Assembly (NCBI GenBank): GCA_025996695.1
Contig: BNTP01000142.1
Location: 1-5,838, forward strand
Direction of reading: 5' to 3'
DNA length: 5,838 nt
From: Bacteroidia bacterium
Lineage (GTDB): Bacteria; Bacteroidota; Bacteroidia; Bacteroidales; Azobacteroidaceae
Below are positions 1-4,378 of the stretch, piece by piece. Position 1 is the stretch's first letter, and each line of letters begins with the position of its first letter. The notes under the pieces are model-generated. The model had not been told where the DNA came from, did not search any database, and worked only from the letters and a program-made list of their open reading frames with translations. The position numbers were made by a program, and so were the translations under genes.

Positions 1-234
1 ATATTAAAGAACAAAGGATTATCACACGAAAACATCATGCTCTGCCATAAGATAATGGAGCCATTATTGTTCTGTCCACACCCAAGAGTTGTCAAGGTAG
101 CCCAAGGCTGTATTGACTATCTTAACGAGGAAACAGGCAAGTTGCCGGACGAGAAAACGGTGTGGAATATCTCATCCGATGTTATCGAATCGTTTTTTGG
201 CTATTTCAAAAGTCGCAAATTTTTTTTCACATAA
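1..234 (+). pseudogene. Transposase-like gene, 3' remnant (5' end outside window)
   Basis: The frame is open from base 1 to a TAA at 232-234, giving 77 residues with no necessary start inside the window. The segment NISSDVIESFFGYFKSRK, about residues 53-70, resembles the SSDxIESxFGxxK block I recall from DDE-type transposases of Bacteroidota insertion sequences, whose C-terminal part contains an acidic catalytic residue. In such proteins the chain continues well past this block. Here it collapses into KFFFT and a stop right after a T8 run (about 221-228), so the 3' end looks truncated or replaced. No terminal inverted repeat is evident in the 300 bases downstream. Seen: open frame and motif. 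Inferred: decayed insertion-sequence remnant. It could instead be part of another nucleic-acid enzyme; the family call is moderate. Confidence 0.5.
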
Positions 235-269
235 ATTAAGAGATTTTTCTGTCAAACTTTGTTAAATAC

Positions 270-300
270 TTGTTTGGTCGGAGTAGAGGCTGTACTTTTG
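270..300 (+). promoter_or_regulatory. Bacteroidota-type promoter with no gene behind it
   Basis: TTG at 270-272, a 20-nt spacer, then TACTTTTG at 293-300, an exact match to the TAnnTTTG -7 box. Transcription would start near 305-307. No convincing protein gene follows; the strong terminator at 338-372 would end the transcript after roughly 65-70 nt. The match is good, but activity is inferred. Confidence 0.5.
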
Positions 301-305
301 TTCTC

Positions 306-372
306 GAAATGAAATCAGCTTCATTTCACGAAAATAAAAAAACGAGGATTCTTAACAGGAATCCTCGTTTTT
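306..372 (+). ncRNA. Candidate short RNA: two stem-loops between a promoter and a terminator
   Basis: The predicted transcript from the promoter at 270-300 would hold an 8-bp stem GAAATGAA/TTCATTTC (306-313 with 320-327, 6-nt loop), an A-rich linker, and a 14-bp terminator stem. Nothing in it reads as a protein. The architecture is that of a small RNA, but the region lies between a transposase remnant and repeats, so it may simply be the leftover end of a mobile element. I recognise no known RNA family. Confidence 0.3.
338..372 (+). terminator. Strong intrinsic terminator, probably bidirectional
   Basis: Perfect 14-nt inverted repeat: AAAAACGAGGATTC at 338-351 and GAATCCTCGTTTTT at 359-372, with a 7-nt loop (TTAACAG). 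On the + strand the GC-rich stem is followed by a T run; on the - strand the A run at 336-342 serves as the U tract. It can end + transcripts from the 270-300 promoter or the transposase remnant. Confidence 0.8.
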
Positions 373-382
373 GGGTGAAAAT

Positions 383-409
383 GGGGGTGGGAAATTCGGG
401 GGTTGAGGG
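383..409 (+). other. Putative G-quadruplex motif
   Basis: Four G runs on the + strand: G5 (383-387), G3 (389-391), G5 (398-402) and G3 (407-409), with loops of 1, 6 and 4 nt. This satisfies the G3+N1-7 pattern, and another GGG lies at 373-375. It sits just downstream of the terminator in sequence with no credible gene. Folding is inferred from pattern only. Confidence 0.45.
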
Positions 410-482
410 ATTTTCAAAGGTAGTGCTTGGGGCGGAAAAGGGAAAGTTCGAGGGCTGTTTTTCTATTTCTCACTCTTCGTCC

Positions 483-501
483 AATTGATTTTCAATCAAT
501 T
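483..501. repeat. Short perfect inverted repeat
   Basis: AATTGATT at 483-490 and AATCAATT at 494-501 are perfect reverse complements around TTC. The stem is AT-rich and weak as RNA, with no T run behind it. It may be a protein site or the worn end of a mobile element; no function can be assigned. Confidence 0.35.
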
Positions 502-516
502 ATCCCTTAACTTAAT

Positions 517-542
517 GACATTGGCTTCGCCCTCGCAATGAC
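517..542. repeat. REP-like palindrome (GTCATTGCGAGG-type)
   Basis: CATTG (519-523) pairs with CAATG (536-540), and GGC (523-525) faces GCC (529-531) across TTC. Read on the - strand it begins GTCATTGCGAGGGCGAAGCC, resembling the GTCATTGCGAGG...GAAGCAAT intergenic repeats I recall from several bacterial groups. It marks the left boundary of direct repeat R1. Only its GCGTCATTGCGA edge recurs at the start of R2 near 2172-2183. Confidence 0.4.
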
Positions 543-943
543 GCAAAAAGCCGCAACAGGACTCGAAAGTCCCATTACGGCTTGCTTGTATGTTTGTGAA
601 AATGTTATTTAACGCCGGAAACGCGCGGACGTGCAGACGCGCTTGTGCAGGTCGGTTCGTGCACGGGAATTTACCCCTCCCTCTCTACGTAAGTTGATGA
701 TAATGAGAGAGTTATGGGCGCCATATATTTATTGTATGCCATAAATCTTATGCTTATTGGCAGCAAAGGCACAAATTATTTTCATATAATCACACATTAT
801 TTGGTTATTTTAACATTATATTTTTTTGATTTTGCGTATAACAAACCCTGTATGAACGTTTCCGTTTATCCGGCTATTCCTTATAATCGCTTCGCCTCCT
901 GCCACAGCGCTTCCATCTCGGCAAGCGTAAGTTCTTTCAAGGA
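533..943. repeat. Direct repeat R1: mazG 3' end plus downstream region, copy 1
   Basis: This segment aligns colinearly with 2172-2495 (R2). Shared blocks include TCGCAATGACGC at the left edge, the GGACT-CGAA-AGTCC hairpin, TTTAACGCCGGAAACGCGCG, GATAATGAGAGAGTTATGG, AACGTTTCCGTTTATCCGG and the last codons of mazG. R1 carries about 85 extra AT-rich bases around 745-840 that R2 lacks. It has an interrupted pyrimidine stretch (CCCCTCCCTCTCT, 674-686) where R2 has C14. A stem GCGCG/CGCGC (623-627 with 638-642) is kept in both copies. Substitutions are scattered, so the copies are not recent identical duplicates. R1 and R2 enclose the regulator-hydrolase pair. Apart from the mazG tail and terminator listed separately, I see no gene in 235-880. 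Confidence 0.85.
545..581 (-). terminator. Intrinsic terminator, R1 copy (intact U tract)
   Basis: On the - strand the RNA forms a 14-bp stem closed by a UUCG tetraloop: arms at 581-568 and 563-550, several G-U pairs, no mismatch. It is followed by UUUUU (549-545). This is a complete terminator that would end leftward transcripts from the SGNH gene, about 375 nt past its stop. By homology with R2 it probably derives from the terminator of the mazG operon. Confidence 0.75.
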
Positions 944-955
944 AATGTTTTTCTG
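881..955 (-). pseudogene. mazG: Duplicated 3' tail of mazG
   Basis: The - strand reads 24 codons and a TAA, ending ELTLAEMEALWQEAKRL. This matches the C-terminus of the full MazG encoded at 2433-3212 with one change in that stretch (A for T). In the shared 3' coding stretch of about 60 bases I see four base differences, three of them silent. That suggests the copy came from an allele evolving under protein selection, not from random decay. The tail lies in frame directly after the TAG of the SGNH gene (956-958). It has no start or catalytic part and cannot make an active enzyme. It is the coding end of repeat R1. Confidence 0.8.
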
Positions 956-1714
956 CTACAAATGTTTTTTTATTTCATTACACCAGCGTTCATACCCATC
1001 CTTGTTTAGATGAACGCCGTCCCCGCTTGTATATGAATTATTTAGGTTATTATTTTCTAAAAGCAACTGATTTATGTCAACATATTTTATATCATATCCT
1101 ATTGCTAATTTTTCAAGCCTACTATTTAAGTCAAATACTTTTTTATTTATTTTTTTCCAATCATGTCCCAACCTTTCTGATAGTTCGGAAACGCATAATA
1201 CAGACTGAATTATAATCTCAATATTATCTTTCTTCAAGTACTTTATGATTGTTTCATAATTTTTTTCTATTTCGTCCAATGATTTCCCTCCAAATATATC
1301 ATTTATGCCGATCATCAGAAAACATTTGGACGGAGAAACTAAACTTACATCATTAATGCGTTTAATAATTGACTCTGTGCCATCACCACCAATGCCAAAA
1401 TTTGCAATATCATCTCTATTTAATAACTCTCCCCAATTATTATGGCACGTATGTGAATCGCCAAGCATTATTATATTGAAGCCGCTTCTTCTATAAACCA
1501 ACGATTCGATTGTTTCTTTTGCATAAATATATCCACTATATTCTTTTGGTGAAATATTATTCTCAATGTTATTTTTTTGAAATATTATTGCTACTTTTTT
1601 TATTCCTTTCTGGGGTATGTCATAATGTAACGAAACAACCAATAGCAAAAATAATGTTATTATATTTGCTGATATTAGAAAAATATAAATTTTGCCTGCC
1701 AACTGCTGCTTCAT
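956..1714 (-). CDS. Membrane-anchored SGNH/GDSL-type hydrolase
   Basis: The 252-residue protein has the SGNH hydrolase blocks in order: block I IIMLGDSH (81-88, nucleophile Ser87), block II NFGIGG (105-110, oxyanion Gly), block III GIND (136-139, Asn138) and block V DGVH (232-235, Asp232 and His235). All catalytic positions are present. One hydrophobic segment at about 9-29 after a Lys-containing N-terminus suggests a signal anchor with the catalytic domain outside the cytoplasm; I see no lipobox. Members of this family remove acyl groups, often acetyl, from sugars, peptidoglycan or lipids; the substrate here is unknown. The ATG at 1712-1714 is supported by a -7 box 33 bases upstream. The gene is clearly more AT-rich than mazG or ddl, rich in Asn, Ile and Lys codons, which suggests horizontal acquisition. 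Its stop lies 13 bases from the end of mazG homology, so the insert edge is close to the gene end. Confidence 0.85.
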   Translation of the reverse strand: MKQQLAGKIYIFLISANIITLFLLLVVSLHYDIPQKGIKKVAIIFQKNNIENNISPKEYSGYIYAKETIESLVYRRSGFNIIMLGDSHTCHNNWGELLNRDDIANFGIGGDGTESIIKRINDVSLVSPSKCFLMIGINDIFGGKSLDEIEKNYETIIKYLKKDNIEIIIQSVLCVSELSERLGHDWKKINKKVFDLNSRLEKLAIGYDIKYVDINQLLLENNNLNNSYTSGDGVHLNKDGYERWCNEIKKHL

Positions 1715-1746
1715 TTTACCAAGTCTTTTGCATTAATTTTCGGCTA

Positions 1747-1782
1747 CAAAGGTACTGGCATTCCCCTATTTTGCCTCTCAAA
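1747..1782 (-). promoter_or_regulatory. Promoter candidate for the SGNH hydrolase
   Basis: On the - strand TACCTTTG (1754-1747) matches the Bacteroidota -7 box exactly. The nearest TTTG (1782-1779) lies 24 nt upstream, longer than the usual 19-21, so the -33 element is imperfect and the promoter may need help or be controlled. It would give a leader of about 25-30 nt before the ATG at 1714. The putative -33 lies next to dyad A at 1784-1806. Confidence 0.5.
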
Positions 1783-1783
1783 A

Positions 1784-1850
1784 AGTGTTACAAATATTCC
1801 GACACTACACTCCCACAGATGCTCCAAAGTGTTGCAAATTTTACGACACT
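1784..1850. promoter_or_regulatory. Two 23-nt dyad sites in tandem, putative operators
   Basis: Copy A (1784-1806) and copy B (1828-1850) share the pattern AGTGTT(A/G)CAAAT(A/T)TT, two variable bases, then CGACACT. Each begins AGTGT and ends ACACT, so each is a dyad. Copy B is the better palindrome, with matches continuing inward around its AAATTTT centre. The copies are 44 bp apart, close to four helical turns, so both could face the same side of DNA. They lie between the XRE stop codon, which touches copy B, and the hydrolase promoter, whose -33 region touches copy A. As - strand RNA, copy A is a short stem followed by five U, so weak attenuation is an alternative. Binding by the adjacent regulator is inferred. 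Confidence 0.55.
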
Positions 1851-2171
1851 TCACGATTCCGCCACTTTTTTGATGAAAATGAGTGATTTGTCGCCCGAAA
1901 AATCTTGTAGCCTTTGTTCATCTACTTCAAGGAGCACCAAATATTTTGATTGCGGGATGCTGTAAATGGCGAAAAAGTCGAAATTCAAGATTTCAGAAAT
2001 CAATTTTAGTTGCTCTGTATCAATGCTTTTGCGCTTGAAAAGGTTGTATACATTGGTTCGGTTGCAGTGTATGGCATCGGCAAAGTCGGTCACGTGCAGC
2101 CCACGTTCCTTTACCTTCTGCCTAATCGCCTTGCCAATGTGAATTTCGCCGCTCATGTGTTCATTATTCAT
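1851..2171 (-). CDS. Small XRE-type helix-turn-helix transcriptional regulator
   Basis: From the ATG at 2169-2171 this is 106 residues. A helix-turn-helix region covers about 10-62 (IHIGKAIRQKVKERG, then TDFADAIHCNRTNVYNLFKRKSID), with the presumed recognition helix near CNRTNVYNLFKR. This follows a pattern I recall from small Bacteroidota regulators: IHIGxxI at the start, RTNxYxxF in the helix, SIDT after it, then an LNxDFF segment. The tail (about 72-106) carries no recognised domain. An ATG at 2154-2156 would give 101 residues and equally preserves the fold. An upstream TTG at 2195 is unlikely because it would place the start inside the R2 hairpin. No clear SD or -7 box precedes it, so it may depend on read-through from mazG. 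It lies upstream of the SGNH gene on the same strand, with two dyads between them, suggesting local control of that gene. Confidence 0.8.
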   Translation of the reverse strand: MNNEHMSGEIHIGKAIRQKVKERGLHVTDFADAIHCNRTNVYNLFKRKSIDTEQLKLISEILNFDFFAIYSIPQSKYLVLLEVDEQRLQDFSGDKSLIFIKKVAES

Positions 2172-2183
2172 TCGCAATGACGC

Positions 2184-2220
2184 AACAAGCCGCAACAGGA
2201 CTCGAAAGTCCCGTTACGCC
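2184..2220 (-). terminator. Weakened terminator, R2 copy, downstream of mazG
   Basis: Same UUCG-capped stem as at 545-581: arms at 2220-2207 and 2202-2189 on the - strand, with one mismatch near the base. One position changed from U-G to C-G pairing, so the structure is kept. The run behind it is UUGUU where R1 has UUUUU, so termination should be poorer and mazG transcripts may read into the XRE gene. Confidence 0.5.
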
Positions 2221-2312
2221 ATGCAGGGATGTTTGTGAAAACGGGATTTAACGCCGGAAACGCGCGGACGCGACGACGCGCTTGCGCAGTTTGGCTTTTG
2301 CATGGGAATTTA

Positions 2313-2326
2313 CCCCCCCCCCCCCC
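2313..2326. repeat. C14 homopolymer (G14 on the - strand)
   Basis: Fourteen consecutive C between TTTA and ACG. The equivalent place in R1 (674-686) is a mixed CCCCTCCCTCTCT, 13 bases. Tracts of this length are prone to slippage in replication and sequencing, so the exact count is uncertain. It lies about 105 bases downstream of the mazG stop and 140 bases upstream of the XRE start. Confidence 0.8.
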
Positions 2327-2432
2327 ACGTAAGTTGCTGATAATGAGAGAGTTATGGACGTTTTATCTCTGTTGTATGTCATCTGTCTGTTAATAAACCC
2401 TGTTTTAACGTTTCCGTTTATCCGGCTATTCC

Positions 2433-3212
2433 TTATAATCGCTTTGCTTCCTGCCACAGCGTTTCCATCTCGGCAAGCGTAAGCTCTTTCAAGGATTTGC
2501 CTTGCTCTTTTGCTTGCTGTTCGATGTAATTGAAACGCGTGATGAATTTTTGATTGGTGCGTTCAAGCGCATTGTCGGGATTGATTTTGTAGAGGCGGGC
2601 GGCGTTGATAAGGCTGAAAAACAGGTCGCCAAACTCGGCTTCCATCTTGTCGGCATCCATAGTGGCAATCTCGGCTTGAAGCTCACCAAATTCTTCCTTC
2701 ACTTTTTCCCACACATCCTCTTTCTGTTCCCAATCGAAACCGGCATTGCGGGCTTTGTCTTGGATGCGATGTGCCTTGGGCACAGTCGGCAAACTCGCCG
2801 GAACACCCGCTAAGACGGTTTTGTTGCCGCCTTGCTCTTTCAATTTGAGTTGCTCCCAATTTTGTGAAACCTGACCTGCCGTTTCGGCAACATCGGCACC
2901 AAAAACATGGGGATGACGGAATATCAGCTTGTCACACAAGGAGTTACAAACGTCGGCAATATCAAACTGTTGCTTTTCCTCAGCTATTTTGGCATAGAAA
3001 ATAATGTGCAGCAACACATCGCCCAACTCCTTTTTAATATCCTGAAAATCGTCCTTGATGATGGCTTCACAGAGTTCATACGTTTCCTCAATCGTGTTGG
3101 TGCGCAGACTTTCGTTGGTCTGCTTCTTGTCCCACGGGCATTTCACCCGCAGTTCGTCCATAATGTCAAGCAATCGTCCGAAAGCGTGCAGTTTTTCTTC
3201 TCTTGTATTCAT
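2433..3212 (-). CDS. mazG: Nucleoside triphosphate pyrophosphohydrolase MazG
   Basis: MazG cleaves (d)NTPs to the monophosphate and pyrophosphate, cleaning non-canonical or excess nucleotides in the cytoplasm and, in E. coli, affecting ppGpp levels. The 259-residue protein has the two-domain layout of the long housekeeping form. In the first domain are CPWD (25-28), EETYE (42-46) and ELGD (62-65), the acidic Mg-binding motif, then RHPHVF (99-104). The second domain has KEEFGEL (172-178) and EFGDLFF (193-199). Length is close to E. coli MazG. The ATG at 3210-3212 lies 5 nt after the acyltransferase stop, so the two are probably translationally coupled. It is the last gene of the ddl operon. 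Its 3' end is part of a long direct repeat (R2), and a second copy of its tail occurs at 881-955. This gene itself is complete. Confidence 0.95.
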   Translation of the reverse strand: MNTREEKLHAFGRLLDIMDELRVKCPWDKKQTNESLRTNTIEETYELCEAIIKDDFQDIKKELGDVLLHIIFYAKIAEEKQQFDIADVCNSLCDKLIFRHPHVFGADVAETAGQVSQNWEQLKLKEQGGNKTVLAGVPASLPTVPKAHRIQDKARNAGFDWEQKEDVWEKVKEEFGELQAEIATMDADKMEAEFGDLFFSLINAARLYKINPDNALERTNQKFITRFNYIEQQAKEQGKSLKELTLAEMETLWQEAKRL

Positions 3213-3217
3213 GTATA

Positions 3218-4378
3218 TTATTTAACGGCGTCATCGGCGAGCAGTTGATTTTTTACCGGATAGCCGTACATTTCCAAAAATTTTTCTGTTAAAAAAGGGA
3301 TGTCTTTGTTGGGGAGGATGATTTTTGACAACTGCTTATCAAGGTAAATATCAAACACTTCGCAATCGTCGTCGGTATATTTATCGCTACAAATGCCATG
3401 CCCCCACAGGCGGTCGTAGGCGATGTAATTGCCCGGATAAAGGGTATAGTTGCGGTAAATCTCCGTATCTATCCAATGGGCAACCTGTGCCGATTGTTCG
3501 TTGCGCGACAAAGCGACATCCATTTTTTCGATTTTCGGATTGATGGCTTTTCCGAATTGGAAGTGAATACGCCCTTTGTAGCCAAACAAGCCTGTTTTCA
3601 TGTTAAACAAGTCCTCTTTTTCTGCCTTTTTAAACTCGGGATTGTCGCGTTTTTGCTGAAATTCTCGGGCTTTCAGATAATCGCACGGGTCGTATTCATA
3701 CGAAAGCGATAACGGACAGATATTCAGCGATTTGATACTTGTTAAAAAATTGCCGTTGCCACCCATCGCGAGCATTTTCAATACACTTTCCTGCGTGCGG
3801 TCGTTAGAATCTTTGGCGCGACCTTCCCGTTGGGCAATCCACACCGACTTATTCTCTTTTTCGACCACCGCGTGAATGTATTTCGACATCAACGCTGAAT
3901 TTTCCAACATCTGGCGTCCGGAAACGCCCCGTCGCACAATAAAACTTCTGTTAAGACGCACAAAACGCTCAATCCACGGATAGGACAACAGATTGTCGCC
4001 AATCGCAATTTCTGTCGTTTCGCGACCATACTTGCACAGCAAAACGCACAGTAAAGCCGAATCCAAAACGATGTCGCGGTGGTTGGAAATAAACGTGTAT
4101 GCAGTGCCGGGAGTCACATTTTCAAGCCCGGAGCAATCCGTCTCGGCAGACGATTTACCCACTAAATCAAAAATGAACTCGCTAATCATATCCGCCTGAA
4201 AAGCGGCAACATTCTTGTAAGAACGAAATTTCTTGGAAAAATCTTCCCAAGTCACGCTGGGCATCACCGATTCAATGATGCGTCTAAATTCGGGATCCCC
4301 CAAAAGAAGTTCCACAATGCGCGGCATTTCGTCGTCGCTGTATGAACGTATGTTGTCAAATGCGTTTGTTGCTTCCAT
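3218..4378 (-). CDS. Glycerolipid acyltransferase family protein (PlsC/PlsB-like)
   Basis: The 386-residue protein has the ordered blocks of glycerolipid acyltransferases. Block I is SNHRDIVLD (98-106), block II NRSFIVRR (143-150), block III VWIAQREGRAKD (179-190) with EGR, and block IV ICPLSLSYE (220-228). Such enzymes move an acyl chain from acyl-CoA or acyl-ACP to glycerol-3-phosphate or lysophosphatidate at the inner face of the inner membrane. The classical block I is H-x4-D; here His100 and Asp106 are one residue further apart (H-x5-D), with another Asp at 102, so the catalytic pairing may differ. The N-terminal 90 residues and the C-terminal 150 are not part of the core, and no clear membrane helix is seen. 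The start overlaps the ddl 3' end by 23 nt and the stop is 5 nt before mazG, so it is mid-operon. The substrate could be a phospholipid precursor or another lipid; the family call is firm, the exact reaction is not. Confidence 0.85.
   Translation of the reverse strand: MEATNAFDNIRSYSDDEMPRIVELLLGDPEFRRIIESVMPSVTWEDFSKKFRSYKNVAAFQADMISEFIFDLVGKSSAETDCSGLENVTPGTAYTFISNHRDIVLDSALLCVLLCKYGRETTEIAIGDNLLSYPWIERFVRLNRSFIVRRGVSGRQMLENSALMSKYIHAVVEKENKSVWIAQREGRAKDSNDRTQESVLKMLAMGGNGNFLTSIKSLNICPLSLSYEYDPCDYLKAREFQQKRDNPEFKKAEKEDLFNMKTGLFGYKGRIHFQFGKAINPKIEKMDVALSRNEQSAQVAHWIDTEIYRNYTLYPGNYIAYDRLWGHGICSDKYTDDDCEVFDIYLDKQLSKIILPNKDIPFLTEKFLEMYGYPVKNQLLADDAVK

Larger units (their letters stand above)
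2172..2495. repeat. Direct repeat R2: mazG 3' end plus downstream region, copy 2
   Basis: Second copy of the repeat described at 533-943. It runs from the base next to the XRE ATG, through the intergenic hairpins, to codons near the end of the intact mazG. The left edge TCGCAATGACGC is identical to R1. On the right, homology fades after CTTTCAAGGA. The GCGCG/CGCGC stem is kept (2262-2266 with 2277-2281). Compared with R1 it lacks the 85-base AT-rich segment, has a C14 tract, and has a degraded terminator U tract. Confidence 0.85.

Noticed and set aside
270..488. 72-residue + strand frame
   Set aside because: It starts inside the promoter, runs through the terminator hairpin and the G-quadruplex motif, and has no recognisable protein pattern.
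600..680. tRNA or known riboswitch in the GC-rich hairpin stretch of the repeat
   Set aside because: Short stems (GCGCG/CGCGC and GTGCA/TGCAC) are present but there is no cloverleaf, TTCGAANC-type arm in place, or aptamer core that I can recognise.
714..1013. 99-residue + strand frame
   Set aside because: It runs antisense through the mazG tail and the SGNH 3' end; hydrophobicity follows from AT-rich sequence. No start signal.
1784..1850. CRISPR-like array
   Set aside because: Only two repeat units, imperfect, with one 21-nt gap; placement beside a promoter fits operators better.
1510..1965. 151-residue + strand frame, antisense to SGNH and XRE
   Set aside because: It overlaps two well-supported - strand genes and the dyad sites; composition is that of a shadow frame.
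2172..2195. TTG start for the XRE regulator giving 114 residues
   Set aside because: The extra eight residues are encoded by repeat R2 and its hairpin arm, which also exists in R1 without the gene; the domain starts after the ATG at 2171.
2248..2457. 69-residue - strand frame across the C14 tract, overlapping the mazG end
   Set aside because: It starts inside mazG in another frame and depends on the exact length of a slippery tract. The R1 equivalent differs at about a third of the last 21 residues and shifts frame at the tract. No start signal is seen.
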